The notes under the pieces were generated by a model. That model was given only the letters and a program-made list of their open reading frames with translations, had not been told where the DNA came from and searched no databases. From the NCBI GenBank assembly GCA_947650285.1, contig CANTFL010001193.1, positions 310,001-374,000 of the forward strand: a stretch of DNA of 64,000 nt, written 5' to 3'. The translations under genes were made by a program, and so were the position numbers. The stretch's first letter is position 1. The number at the start of each line of letters is the position of its first letter. Origin of the DNA: Hyaloperonospora brassicae (lineage: Eukaryota > Oomycota > Peronosporomycetes > Peronosporales > Peronosporaceae). Of this stretch, positions 1 through 12,980 are shown in pieces.

Positions 1-373
1 CTTTAAGTGATTCCAGCTAGCCATTTGAGAACTCGAACACATCTTGCTCAGAGTAGAGGTGGTCAAGAAATAGGGATGCTTTCTCTTTGATAAGATCCCC
101 GCTCACGTTGACGCGATCCTGATGGCTAAGGAACCACTAAACGAGAGCAGATTCCATCTAAGGATACTTGACAATCATTTGACGTTTTGCGTCAAGATTG
201 CTGTTGTCGGCCTTCGCCAAGATTGTCGCTTTCCTCTTGAGAAGGCCTGAGATTGTAGGCTGACTGACTTTCACCTTTTGCCTCTGTTCTAGCCACTGGA
301 TGAGGTCCTTCTGGCTGAGCTGAGGATTCTTTTCATGGTGCTTACACAAAGCAATGCGGATCTTGTCCGTCAT
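1..373 (-). pseudogene. pogo/Tigger-type transposase, N-terminal part, broken and cut by window edge
   Basis: From ATG 373 one reading frame runs leftwards to the window edge, interrupted by three in-frame TAG codons (158-160, 137-139, 17-19). Residues 1-55 form a helix-turn-helix of the Psq/CENP-B type (KNPQLSQKDLIQWLEQRQ, then SQPTISGLLKRK). After the second stop comes the CENP-B-like second HTH (WFLSHQDRVNVSGDLIKEKA, then FEFSNG). These are the DNA-binding domains of pogo/Tigger transposases, which bind terminal repeats; the DDE domain would lie left of the window. All three stops could come from C-to-T or G-to-A transitions (the third sits where a Trp is expected). It belongs to the same superfamily as the relic at 44851. 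The family is confident; the copy is non-functional. Confidence 0.75.
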
Positions 374-442
374 TGTCGTGTAATGTGCGCCTTCCGGAGA
401 CGTATTGGAGGGAGAAAAGTCGGGGGGACGGCGGGGGCTTGC

Positions 443-454
443 TTTTTATATAGG
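443..454 (-). promoter_or_regulatory. TATA-like box upstream of the pogo-type transposase
   Basis: On the minus strand a TATATAAAAAG motif lies about 75 nt upstream of the ATG at 373, inside a G/C-tract-rich leader. The position fits a core promoter for the transposase; function is inferred only. Confidence 0.35.
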
Positions 455-774
455 TGGGGGGTTGACTGACGGTGGCGGCTAAAAAATCATCAAAAATGTA
501 AACAAAGCCGATTTCAATATTTATCCCACTTGAAAAAAATCCTTGAATTTTCTGTCCCTGCCTAAAGTGATATCCTCCGTTAAATAATATTCATGGCCTC
601 GATCCCAACGATATTGCTTTAGACATGTTCTTCTGAAGTAAGTCGACGTATGTTTGTTGGCAAATCGAGCCGGGCGTGCCAGAGCCCTGACACCCTCTTG
701 GAATCAATGGAAGGTGTGACCCCGCTCCACACACATGCACACACCGCGACAAAAGTATGCAAGAAATTTGGCTG

Positions 775-816
775 GTGCGGTGGAGGTCGAGTCACTGACT
801 TTGGAAGCAACTGTCC
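775..816 (+). repeat. 42-bp direct repeat, copy 1
   Basis: The motif TGGAGGTCGAGT and the following 25 bases recur in the same orientation at 2606-2649 with a few substitutions. Copy 1 abuts the left arm of the inverted-repeat element at 812. Confidence 0.7.
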
Positions 817-2159
817 TCAAGTCTATCCCCAACTACACAAAGACATTAATCAGTTATTTTTGGGTCGTAATTTGTGCTCGTCTTGACAGATGGCAAAACG
901 ACAGCGGTACATAGCACCGAGTTCTACGCTAAAAGAAGCTCAATGAACACAATCAAGCTTATTGGAAAACCACGACCCTGCCGGGTCCCCGCCGTTTCAA
1001 GAGGAGGCGAACGATCCCATAAAGACGAGCCTTACATGCAATGTGTCACCTCTAGCCGCAATTGCATTCCTATGAATGTACGCGGACCTACGTAAACGAA
1101 ACCATCGGAATAAGGTAGGGACGTGATCCGCTTAAGGCATACAAATTTAGGCTCTGACAAGTAGCCAATCATTTCTTCTGCAACTTCAGGGAGATATGTA
1201 AAAGTTGACGAGCTGTCCTGCGACTGAGCGCACTTTCTGGCAGAACAAGATGTAAATTGTATTGATTTTGCATACTAGTGCGTCACCTATGTCGTTGATG
1301 TACAGGGGTCAGTGGACAACGCCAGGATCTATAAGGAGCTCACACGACAAGAAATAATGGGAAGTGTTAGACTTTTTTGCTCAGCATGACAGTCTTGTGA
1401 TTCTTTTCCGACGCGCATGTAGCTACAAACGATGACAGTATGCAGCTGCGATCCAATGTTGGGCATATCTGTATTGTGAATGACAGGATGACTGGATAAT
1501 CAGTGTGGATGCGCCGTCGCTCTCAAGCTGCTGATAATCCTACATCATGAAGAGTGCTAGGTTGAAAAGGTACGTAAGTGACCCTGTTCTTTAAATATTT
1601 TCATATACTCAAGCGCTCCGGGGTCGATGGGATGCAGTGGACTGGCGAATATGTCTACAACCAGCAGATTATAAGGTACTGAAGCCACTGTTGTTACCGC
1701 AGCTTGCTACTAATATCGAACGGATACTCGGCGCATGTAAATATATATTACAGAGTCAATTATTCGTTGAATGAATTGTCCAGCCTCGAGCGTATATGGG
1801 TACTGATAGCTCGAGCTTTGGTAGACGAAGGCACTACGGTACGCACTCAGTGAGCTGCATCAACAACATGACGCGAAATCCGGATCACGCGTGTCGATGC
1901 TAATGCATGTAAGATGTAAAATGAAATTAAACTTATGCCGAGATCATCTACGTGCTCATATCTTGTCGTAGAACTTTAAACGCATCTCGTGCATGTAAAC
2001 TATCATTAATAATTATTTAATTCTTGTTCTACGAAGCGCGTGATTACATTTATAATAAGATAGCTTAGGGACATACGGGCATCCCCAGAAATTTGAATCC
2101 AGTAGATGTATAAGTCGCGATAGGATCGAATGAAGGTAAACAGTAAGCTTTGCAGCACG

Positions 2160-2292
2160 TACCTAGCTCAAACCTGTATGTCGTCAGTGCTGCACCTTGG
2201 ATCGAACCTGTATTACGTTAGTGTATCCCCTTGGCTCGTACTTGTCTTACGTCAGTGCAGCACCTTGGATCGAACTCGTCTCACGTCAGTGC
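2160..2292 (+). repeat. Tandem repeat, four units of ~33-37 bp
   Basis: Four degenerate units follow the pattern CCTTGG-(A/C)TCG-(A/T)AC-(C/T)TGT, then TACGTCAGTGCAGCA. The units differ by about 10-25 percent. They sit inside the 812-2569 element. Confidence 0.75.
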
Positions 2293-2376
2293 CGTAAGTG
2301 AGCTAGTTTTTCTTGGTGTTTGTTTCCAAACGCTAAGACTTAACGTTTAGCACTAGCGTGTGTGGGGAGCCTTTAC

Positions 2377-2395
2377 ATATATATATATATATATA
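2377..2395. repeat. (AT)n microsatellite
   Basis: A run of about nine AT dinucleotides in an AT-rich stretch. Confidence 0.9.
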
Positions 2396-2605
2396 ATAAA
2401 TTTATTCATATAAAGATCTATGTTTATAGATATAACTACATTTGTATTGATCGCAAGACGCAAGGCTATGTACCTCTGTCAATTTTCCATCCGTCAAGAC
2501 GAGCACAAATTACGACCCAAAAATAACTGATTATATGTCTTTGTGTAGTTGGGGATAGACATGGGGACATGTAGTCTTTCGGTTGGGGATGTTTGCCCCG
2601 TCACC

Positions 2606-2649
2606 TAGTGCAGTGGAGGTCGAGTAACTGACTTTGGAAGCACCTGTCC
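2606..2649 (+). repeat. 42-bp direct repeat, copy 2
   Basis: Second copy of the motif at 775-816 in the same orientation. It is separated from the right inverted-repeat arm by about 37 bp. Confidence 0.7.
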
Positions 2650-5600
2650 GCAAAGACGAGTGTCTTGAGTCGAGTATGCATCTGATGTGTGCAAAGCAAT
2701 GGAGCACCGAGTTTACGGCGACAGTGAGATAAGACTGCGGGCGTAACTTTTCTGCATGCATGCGTGCCTGCCTGCCTGCATGCGATCCTGTTGCATTGGT
2801 CGATCGCCTGTCTGCTGATCATACCAAGCTGAATAACGACGACGCGTCGTGTGTCCTGAATGGAGTCGACCCAATCCCCACTTCTTCAGACTGACACAGA
2901 CGTACCTTGCACAAATGCTGTCCTGCTCGTTTCTGAACATTTGATGCCATGTGTGCGACCCTTCGAATGCATATTGTCTCGATCCGCTCACTGTTTATCA
3001 GCTGCAACCATCGCCCTCATTTGTCATACCTTGCAGCTGCGTGGCTACACGCTATCATTGTGCAGTGCAGGCTCGCTTATATCATGACTGTTGGCATGGA
3101 CGGACGAACGGACGAGCGACGCATCGGAAACGAAACGAACAGATGGATGTGTTTGGTATACTGTCCGGTCGTCTACCGCGATGGGTCGAGGAATACAGAG
3201 ATCTTCGTACTTGTTTCGACCCTACGTCGGATGAAGATAGCTGTAGCATCTGCGCCAACGTCAACACAGCTCGTTATCAAACGTGAACGAATTTAATATT
3301 GACGACCTTAACGCTTCAGGTTTACTTGTGATGACACAACATAAAAAATGGAAGCTTAGTTTAAACCGCTCTAACACTCAAAGTTGGATCTTAATATAAT
3401 TAGTGGCGGTCAGTAAGGCTAGAAATACCTGCTAGGATCACATCAAAGGCCCTCGATGACATTGAACGTATCGCTTTTTAAGATTCTCCTTTTATAGCAT
3501 TTATTATGGTTTAAATGATAACAACCGCAAAGGTTTTGATTCGAAAGGCTATAGAATGACCTACAATCGCGCCGAAGTCCTCCTAGGTAGTGAAATTGAC
3601 TTCCATAATGAGTCCATCAAGCGCATAACACAAGCAAAGAGGGTTTGTTGGCGTAGAGTGCGGTCGTGAAACCTGAGAACGAGGCCATGATGGCGTGATC
3701 GTAAGTGATGCAAAGGCACATAGAATCTTTTTATTTGGCTCAAAACTTTGATACAAGACCAATTTTCGGTCTGCAACGCGTGCCATGCACGCGTGGAGGT
3801 TGCTACTATGGTTCAACATCCATTCCGCTATCTACAACTGTGTCACCATGATTAGTCGTCTCCACGAGTTGGAAAATTGAAATGAATTGACTACGATGAA
3901 GAATCTTGTAGGTTTGGCGAGTGAGCCGTCCAACTACGGCTCTGGTAAAACCCCATATTTGAAGAAAGACATATAGAGATACTAAGTAGCGTTCTCCCTC
4001 TAAAGTAATACATGATTGATCGTACCATGGAGAACACAAAAGACGTGTTCATAGTTGAAATGAAGTAGATGGCGCCCAAGAAGCAAAATCTAATGGGGAA
4101 AAAGGACATAAGGATGGAGTTTCGTTGATAGCCATGGGAGCGACATATTTCTCGATGGGGGGACATGATTTTGAGAGGAAAGCCTTAATTATGAGATGTG
4201 GTGGGTAAAAATTAATTGCATCGGGAGTGGGGAAGTTTTATATAGAGGCAACACTGTCCGAGTTAGAGAGGAGTTTATGATAATGATGGTAGGTTTGCCG
4301 TAGTCGAGGAGATCCTAATAAGCTGTATGATCTGCAGTGATTCCACAGTGCTATTTAATCTCCCACCCTCGACCTATTCGACTACGAGATATTCACGTTG
4401 GAGTTAATGTAACCATTGTAGGCGGCAATATTGTATTGGGTAGGGGACTCTTCGAAATAATAGTGTATAGTGACCAATATTGACAGTAGATGCATCGTTG
4501 TTATGGACGTCTTGTACATCTTACGACTAGACAGTCATATTTTGACGGTGAGAAAAATTGAGAAGCGCTACTTGAGCATCGGGCTTAGGTACTTTTTGTG
4601 CAATAGTTTTAGTTTACCGCAAAGCTATTGCGGTGGGAAAATAGGTAGTAAAAGCTTCGTAGTAAACATTCATTAAGATGAAGCAGGGTTTGTGCAGCAC
4701 TCAGGAGCAGCTAGTGAGTGTTAGATATTGCACACTAGGATGGGACAACCATACAAGATCGTATGCTAGAGATACACAGCTCCACAATTGACATGCTTGT
4801 GGTAAAGCAAGGTATCGATACGTTATGCGGAAGGTGTAGGAGAGAGTAAAAATCGTACTTCTTTCCCCTCGCGGGCATTTATCAACTGTTCACGTGTGCT
4901 GAAACTAGTGCAGACAGATGTGATGTGACTGATGAAAACGCTCTCAAACAGTGTTGCAAAGTATGTACTGACGCTCTTTGATAACTAACTACTTCATGGA
5001 GTCGCATACTTCATCAATAACAAGAGCGAGGTGGACGGCAAATTTATGGGATATTTAGGCGATCATTGTAAACAAAAGGAATGTGGTCTTCGAAGTATGC
5101 TTTTTAACGGTAAAGCAGTAATTTTATTAAGACAGTATCGAAAATGTGCCGTTGGAACGGCATTCTGTACAACGAGACCGATTTGCACAGCCTGAGCAAT
5201 TTGCACGGGCGGAACGATCGAATTGCACAATAATGAGGAGGGAACGAAGCATACACATCTACAAGGGTGGACCAAATGTACGGTGGGAAGAATCATAGAG
5301 CACGGCAGTGTACCTAATCAACCTCTCCATTTATGCGGTGCATAAACTTTTGGCGCCGTAAAGTTGGTGTTCAATATTCGGTCCTGTGCGAATTTTTTTG
5401 CATGTTTGAAGGGAAGATGAACGCTTATTTTGACGATGAAAAAAGTAAGCATCTTGGACCTAAGTGTTTCCGCTGTATGCTTGGGAATACGCTAAGTTCG
5501 TGAAGTAGTATTGTCGATTTGACACCGCCTCATCCGTGATCAAGGTGTCACATAATGTCAATACAGACGTGCTTTAGTTAGGTATATATACCATACGCTC

Positions 5601-8600
5601 TATCCGCAGCTTTGAACGGCGACTATCATGTAAACAAGGCCGATGTGTTTGACAGAGTTACCCTGTACTATAGAGCAATCGTATAATTAACGAGTCCAAA
5701 ATACTAGTGAACCTTGTGTTGTATGTCGAGACAGGCGAGGTGATACATAAGCAGGTGCAAAGACAGCCAAAATTGCCTTTTTGTCACCATTTTTCAAAGA
5801 GATAGGAGTTGAACGAGTTTCAGCCGCCACCACAAATTTTTTATTAGATAACTTCTTGTTCTACCATAAGATAAGACATTCATAAAGCGTCTAGAAATCT
5901 TCGTTTTTACGTTAAAAATAATTTGATTAATATTATGACCTCGGCAGTCGCACAGATTTGATGGAACCCTACCACCAAAGCGTGCTAGCGTTCAGATAAA
6001 CAATATTTCGCTGAGACAGTTTTAGAATACGCGGTGAGCATCAATGGCGCTTCCGACACGCCAACAATTTTTTCGAAAGCTATGGATAAGTATATTTAAC
6101 TAAATAAAGATAAGAAATAGAGGCTTGCTTTTTAAGGCTAGAAATCAGACGTATACTCTCGGTTTACGTATATCGGCTGACCGTGCGATTTATTGCCAAT
6201 TCAATTTTGCTGGAAAGAGTGACAAAAAGTGGGGTTGATCTGCTACGAGTTTTAATTGGATGTTTATGCAATCGGTCTGAAGTTTGGTTTCAATTCCTTT
6301 GAAACTTACTTACCAGTAGCGAACGTGGGATCTATACGAGTTGTGCTTTCTAGGTATGTGACATACGCTGACGTGGTTTAGTAGCTGGATGCAGATAGAG
6401 CATTCTTTAGCAGTGGTGTAACTGGTGTAAATGGACTTTTTATCAAGTTTGAAAACCGATAAGTGCATTCTGTAAAGGTTTAAAAGAATGTTGCAACTTT
6501 AAACAGAAAACGACTGCTTGCAGAGATACAAGATACATCTCGTTTACAAAGAGCCGTGTTTTGAGCTGAGGTATAGAACAAGGTGTTTTTGTTGAGGGAT
6601 ATGTGAGACTTAGTAATGCGTATGCATATAATCTAGGACATAACGATTCTGTAAAATTGATGGAGCAGTTTTTAAAATTAAATTTGATTCTAAAGACGTC
6701 TTTAAGATTTGGGAATTGTACACGATAATGTTTATATCGTTTATGGGGATTTTACAAGACAAGAAAGCAGCAACTCTCTTGATCAAAAGTCGAAAAATTG
6801 ATGAAGTATTGGTCACCGCCTTCAGAATGCAGTAATCAAAGACGTTAATAAACCCATGCGCTCTTGCCACCAATCTACTTAAGTTTCTATAATTATCGAT
6901 AGAAGAGGATCTGGTCAAAGGATGTCTAGACCTTATCGTTGGTTGATCGGGTTCTGGGATTTCAATCACATTTTGTGAAAGAATCTGATGTTACTTATGT
7001 GGTAACGCAATAAGTAAGTTCAATAGCGAACCTCGAGAAAGCATGTAAAGACGGCTATGACGATCTGCTATATTTGGAGAATACCTGTGAGCTCGGCGTT
7101 ATGTGTCCAGGGGTTTAAAATAGTTAACTGCTGATACTTCCACGGATGTTGAATAGGGCAGTTTTATTGATTATTAACATTCCATCTTTCAAGGAATAGT
7201 AATGGTTTAAAATGCTCTGGTAAATTCTGAGTCCACGTCTCAAAGGATGGTCGATATCAGCTCAAAGGAAGCCGATTCAGGGGCTTTGATCTTCTGAACT
7301 TAAAGGGATTTAAGATTGGGCTATGCTTAAGTAGATGGTTTTCGATGAAGTGAAAGAAAATAGCCCTTTTTAGTAAGAAATTTTAGTGGAAATTGCTCGG
7401 AAAAACTAATTATAAACATGAATAGAGCATGTGAATACAAGATATCGCTTCATTTGACATAACGTGATATGATAAACACTTAAGACTAAATACGTACATA
7501 CGAATGATCGACAAGCGGACATACCATCCAAGGAAGATTGAGCCAAGTTGTTTAAGCCTTTGGGTGAAGCAAGTAGGATCAAGGCCAAGGGCATCAAACA
7601 TTCCTGTAAGTGGGAGTGTAGAAGCGCACGTCTAGCCGATGGTCATGCGTGACGTCAAAGCCCTAATAAGATTTTTTTGAACCGTTTAAAACGTATATAC
7701 TCTGGAGCAAAGTAACACATGGTAGCTAAATGAATTAAATTACATGATGAGGTGACGAGTGAAGTATTGAAAACGTCAAAATCATCACCTTTGGAATGCG
7801 CCAAGACCATCTGTAATTTCAAATTATTTCTCTCATTTACGCATCGGGTGACATTCAAATCTCTAAGGATTCTGTCAGGGAGTACAATTCTCACCAGATT
7901 CTGGTAAATCTTAGAACTGATACCGTTCAACGGTATGCGCTTGTAAACCTTCACATACACCGTAAATGCAAAGAAGTATACGAGAAATCATAGATTAGAA
8001 CGCGAGAATACTTGAGCTCTACGTATTTAGTACATCTAAATATCCGCTTATAGACATTCTATCTCTTACTTACAATATGTTAACTTACAGACTTCCAATG
8101 TAAAAACTCGCTCACCACCCACTGCGCGCGCCAGCAGCAATTAGTGTTTGTTTGGATAATATAAGGGCCTATATCAACGAAGTGTAAAGTGGGGCCGAAT
8201 TTTACCTCTCAAGGTAGTATTCATTCAATATTGAATTGCAAGAGTAATGCTGTAAATATCGTCAATCAGTACAACGATCTTTAACAGGGTCACCCCGTGA
8301 TATTGCCCACTACAGACGTTAATTAGCACAATTTAGCTAGATCTGTGAAGCACTTTTAGACAGAAATTAGAAACTAATATTTTCGCTAAAGTGAACCCGA
8401 CTACGGTATCATGAGTACTAAACGTCTCTTTCAAATGTAACGATTTTCCTCCTTTGCAGATACGTACATTTAAATTGGTGTTTTTGCGTATTCAAGCAAG
8501 CGCTTGGATCAGGGTAGCTGCTCAGCCACAGATCGATGCGATTGCAGTACAGATAATAATTTGCGAGGTGTTGTAACAAGTATTCCGAAATATTCTTTCT

Positions 8601-11160
8601 ATGGACGTGTTGCCTAATTTGAGATTGTAGCGGAGCTGAAAAGTTCTGTGATGGAGGAAGAAGTATAGGCTCAAAGATCCAGTGATCTCGATGGAGCTAA
8701 AATATTAACTCACCGAGTATACAAGATTGAACCAACTCCTTAATAGAGAATTAAAGCGCCAACAAATCGTCGGAGTACACTATTACAAACCAACTCCATT
8801 ATGCAGAACCAAGACGCTTATTATCTTACAGTGCGAAGAATATACCAAAGTCGCAGAACGAGGTCTCAGCATTAAGCTGTAACAACGAACGTACCTAACT
8901 CCTATAGCTATAAACGTGATATGGTGCAAATAAAAATTCATGGCTTACGGTGGTAAATACCGAATTTCATAAACTTCAATAGCAGATCTTACTATCTATT
9001 GCAGTACAACGTAAAATGTATCTCCGTAGGTGGCTAACACGTGTCAATATCCGACAATTGAGTAATTAGTACTTCCTGATTTACGCAATAGTATGATGCG
9101 CCGTACGTGTACCTAAACGTAACCATTTCATTGTGATTGTACCGCTTGTTATCCACCTTTACACAGATCGTTGGTATCCATATTTTCACCAATTGCCATT
9201 CTTATGACCAGCTGGATCTCAATGTAAGTCTTCAAGCGCCATAGATCGGCTGCTGATGCGCTGATATAAAGCGTCATTTTTGTGTAGCCACTTTGTCTAA
9301 CCACAGCAATGTTAGTCATATCTGCTGCGTCGTTTTTTGCACAGATTTGTGCTTCTACTGGAATATAATTGAGCGACAATTGTTCCACGCTGATACCCTT
9401 GCAGTAATCAACATCTAACCGCATAGATATAAGAAGTGCATTCTACTAGACGATCATGGGCAATGACGTGACGCTGTTATAGTAGACTAAACGTCAGTAA
9501 TCCATTTAGTTTTACTCGTGAAACAAAGACAAGAAACCCATTTATAAGGTGTGACGATCATCTCTAGGAGTGAGGTATCTCAATCAACTGATGGGTGTTG
9601 TGCTTGGGCTTCTATGAAGTGTGACGCAGCTGCAACTTTTTATCCACCTGGTGTCGAATACATGACTGATAGTATTGTGTCGATTTTGGCTTTGACTTGC
9701 TGTCAACTGGAGTGACTTATCGCCGAGTGCCTTGAGCATCATTATCGACTCTTAAATAGTCGGTAATGATGCGCAAAACACAAGAAATAAATGCCCTTGT
9801 GCGCTATTCACGATCAACGACATCCGCGATCTATCTTCTTGTATTAGCAGAGTTCTGGCAAAATTCTACCTTGCCAGGTTTATATGCTGAATGAAGGCAA
9901 CGCTGAGTAGCTTAAACAATATGAATGCTAGAGAAATGATGTGACTTGGCGTGATCTGAAAAGGTCATTTTCAATACATGCACAAATCCCACGCAATTGT
10001 TAGACATGCTCAAGTTGTGTTTATATCGACGCATTCGACAGATATTACGAATGGCCTGAAGCACTTCATCTTGCGCAGGTGTCGATCACGCAGTCTTCCA
10101 ATTCAATCAGCCTTTGCTTCCTTCACAGCTTGTCTAAATTCCTCTTGACTGCAGTTCCGTCGAAATAATTTGCTGAAATCTCGAGAAAGCGACAAAAAAG
10201 GCACCCGTACCGGCTGAAGATTCCGTTGCCTGACGAGTCCACTCCATTTTCGAGTGACGCTGTAAATTGGTGACCCCCACCAAAGGCATTCACAGTATAT
10301 AGCGTTACAATTTACCATCTTGGCACAACGGGTTCATTTCCTGATACCGGTTGTCTTCGAGTCCCCATTATTGACGGTATAAACGCTCATTGTAGATCCG
10401 ATCAGACGCAGCTGCAGCCATTACTTGCTAACTGATACTACGCTTGTTGCAAACTCACCTCGATATCGGGATGGCGACTAGGACCTGAAAGACAGCAAAA
10501 TTCTGCTTATATGATAATCACGCTAGTGCTGCAGCCACAATCGACCACAATTCATATTGTGGACGAAGTCTGCATCTTGCCACTTCAAAATCGATAAATA
10601 ATGCGTGTATCGCATAGCATGGGCAGCTTTGATTCTGCGTCCCAGGATCTGTCAGTCACGGCAGTGGCAAAGATCTTGATCAAGGAATGGAGCTCAACCA
10701 TCCGTTAATTTACCTTGCCTATGCGCAGCTTCTTGACCATAGCAATTGGATGGCTAGCTGACTGACTGTCAGATGGCGAGTGAGTTCATCCAGTTACATT
10801 GCACGGAATACGAGTGGTCGAAACAACGATGTCATGTTTTGCAAATAATTTGTATCTATGTCATTTTTCGCAAAAACCGTCACGATATGTGTAATTAAAG
10901 CACTTCTTGCACCTTTAGTCAGTCGTGTAGAGTGGTTTGGTCCAAGTTTCTTCGTTATGACAAGGTTTGCGTGGAAAACCATCAGTTATCAAACGACGTG
11001 GGCTGGCATGTGCAATACATGTACCAGCACGATCTGCGCTGACGTCTCAAGAGAAAGTGTTGTCTATTATTTGACTCTAAAATTACGACAGGATATAGTT
11101 TGCCGAGCGGACGGCAAGGGTGACCGCACCTGCCGTCAAAACTGCGAGTGATGACCGGAT
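2650..11160. other. AT-rich gene desert left of the gene island
   Basis: No gene could be supported in these 8.5 kb. 2755-2785 holds a short TGCC/TGCA microsatellite. ORFs of 60-119 codons occur on both strands (for example 6610-6969 minus, 7655-7960 minus, 9149-9424 minus, 10103-10318 minus). None shows a recognisable domain, start context, splice structure or homology to another part of the window. The short ORF at 10103-10318 ends in an Arg/Glu/Lys-rich helix-like segment and could be a gene remnant, but I cannot name it. Base composition becomes GC-richer from about 10.8 kb, at the edge of the MADS-box gene. Confidence 0.6.
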
Positions 11161-11166
11161 AATGCG

Positions 11167-12809
11167 TCAAACAACCACACGTTGACGCTTGTGCAAACTT
11201 GCATCAGCGGCTCCCGACAAATTCGAGTGCGAGCGCTTCTCTGTGACAGTGCCTGGTAACTCGGACGTAATGCTTGGACTGCGCGCTTCATAAGCTGCTG
11301 CAGCTTTTGTTGGGGATGCGACCTGGATGTCGCTGCATTTGGTGGCCGAAGTTGAAGCTGATGCATCATCGCAACCGCTCTGCTTCAACTCACACTTCGG
11401 TGTTGGCAGGAAGTCCGGGACTGACTTCTCACCATCCGTTGTCGCATTCGTCTTTGCAGCTTTGGAATCTTCACTGATGCCCAAAGCATCGTCTTGCTGT
11501 GACAGGTTCGAGAAGTTTTCAACTTTGCAAACCATTTCGTCAAATTGGGGAAGTTCGTTGTCTGCAAATGACTCGTCACATTCAGACATCGAGCCCGAAC
11601 TTTTACCGGCAGACGTGTCGGGCAAAACGCTCGGCTTCGCAATATAGAATGAGTCTCTTGCTTGCAGTTGCTGCGGGTTTACACTGCTGCCTCCACGGTG
11701 ATTGAAGTCGGACGACAAAAGGTTCAGACCGAAAACGCCACTTCTGCTGTCGTACAGCTCTCCCGGCATACCGCCAACAAGCATAGATTGCTGTCCAAAA
11801 AGACCGGCGTTCGATTGGGGGCTGAAGTCGTGAAGTAGCATGCCAGCCGCTGATTTACCAAAACGTTATTCATCATGTTAGTACAAAAATCGATCTCGCA
11901 TCAATTACAAGCGTTGCCAAACTTACTAGTTGGTGATGGTAAAACACCCGAGAAACTCGGCGCGTTGGGAAGTGCGGCGAGCATGTGCTGATTCGGCAGT
12001 CCACCAAGCGTTCCCGTCTGCGAAAAGCCCACAACGCGTTAGACTGTCTTCTTACAACCGAATGGCGTCATTGCAATACAGGACAAGCTATACCACGTAC
12101 GTGCTGGTATAACGGCAGCGCAGGCGGTGCGTAATTTACGTGCTCCTTCTTCAAAAGCTGCTGGAAACTGCCATGCGCTCGTTTTTTCTGTGTCACTGGT
12201 CGGCTGCAAGAGTCCAGCACGTATTGATCGGGGTCGTTACTCAGCTCTACCAGAGCATCGTTCATTCCGCCGTGCATGGACTGGAAGGTATGCACCGCCG
12301 CTCCACCCGAATTCGGCTCGTAAGGCATGCTGAAGTTGATCGATGCGCTACCCGCTGCTGTTGCAGCTGCTGCTTCCTTCGCCGCTTGTTGCAACTGTTT
12401 CTTCTTTTCACCAAACATGATGTCGTACTGCAAGTGGCACGAAAACATCAACAACACCGAACACAACAACAACATCAACAATCACGTGTCAGCGAAACGA
12501 CCATTCACGCAAAAATCGTTGCCGCAGCAGAAGCTTTCTTGTTTCCACTGCAGCACTCACGTCGTTATTGTTCTTGGTCTCTGACGGCTCGCCGAACTCG
12601 GTATACTTCAGCAGGATTTGGTCCACACCCATGCTCGAGTACTGATACAGCTTGTTGTTGGAATCAAACACAATGAGCGCGATCTGGCAGTCGCACAGCT
12701 TGGACAGTTCCATGGCTTTTTTGAACAGACCGTTCTTGCGCTTGGCGAAAGTCACCTGGCGATTGCGATCGTCTTCAATGCGTTTGATCTGGATCTTCTT
12801 GCGGCCCAT
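11167..12809 (-). CDS. MADS-box transcription factor, MEF2-like (four exons)
   Basis: Exons read as 12809-12561, 12427-12101, 12017-11927 and 11849-11167. All three introns (133, 83 and 77 nt) are GT-AG with donors GTGAGT, GTACGT and GTAAGT, and phases join exactly, giving 449 residues. Residues 1-60 are a full MADS domain of the MEF2/type II class: [11 protein letters not shown] start, [16 protein letters not shown] helix, [12 protein letters not shown] strand. The rest is low-complexity: an Ala/Gln helix after the domain, Asn/Ser/Pro-rich segments and an acidic stretch, ending KRQRVVV. Such proteins are nuclear homodimers that bind CArG-type DNA. Oomycetes usually carry very few MADS genes, and the Phytophthora infestans one is reported to be needed for sporulation; orthology is inferred. 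The start at 12809 is the family's usual MGRKK start. Confidence 0.93.
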
Positions 12810-12938
12810 GATCAAGTCAGCTCCTCACTGTCATTTCAACACAACAAGACACATTCAACAAACAATTGAGCCATCTGCGTGCTCCCACATCATGTTCGCT
12901 CGCTGTGGTATTTTTACCGCACCTCGATGAAAATCGAT

Positions 12939-12980
12939 AGAATGAGCGCACGAAGCGAAGATAGAGTCGATATTTATAAG
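12939..12980 (-). promoter_or_regulatory. Core promoter of the MADS-box gene: TATA box plus oomycete initiator
   Basis: On the minus strand TATAAATA (12978-12971) lies 33-35 nt upstream of TCATTCT (12945-12939), which fits the oomycete initiator consensus TCAYTYY. The initiator is about 130 nt upstream of the ATG. TATA boxes are uncommon in oomycete genes, so this spacing is notable. Function is inferred from motif and distance. Confidence 0.55.

Larger units (their letters stand above)
812..2569. mobile_element. Element bounded by ~104-bp terminal inverted repeats, no transposase
   Basis: 812-915 matches the reverse complement of 2465-2569 almost throughout, including TCTATCCCCAACTACACAAA, TTTTTGGGTCGTAATTTGTG and the outer GGTACATAGC, with a few mismatches and a 2-nt indel. 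The ~1.55 kb between the arms has no convincing ORF. It contains a four-unit tandem repeat (2160-2292) and an AT microsatellite. The arrangement suits a non-autonomous DNA transposon, or two oppositely oriented copies of one short repeat. No clean flanking target duplication is visible; the nearby 42-bp direct repeat is too long and too far out on the right. Confidence 0.5.

Noticed and set aside
2190..2230. tRNA-like B-box (GGTTCGATCC on the minus strand)
   Set aside because: The flanking bases cannot form the T-arm or acceptor stem, and the motif recurs as part of a tandem repeat.
2713..3296. Cluster of overlapping ORFs on both strands
   Set aside because: At least six frames are open at once with no domain, typical of GC-richer noncoding DNA.
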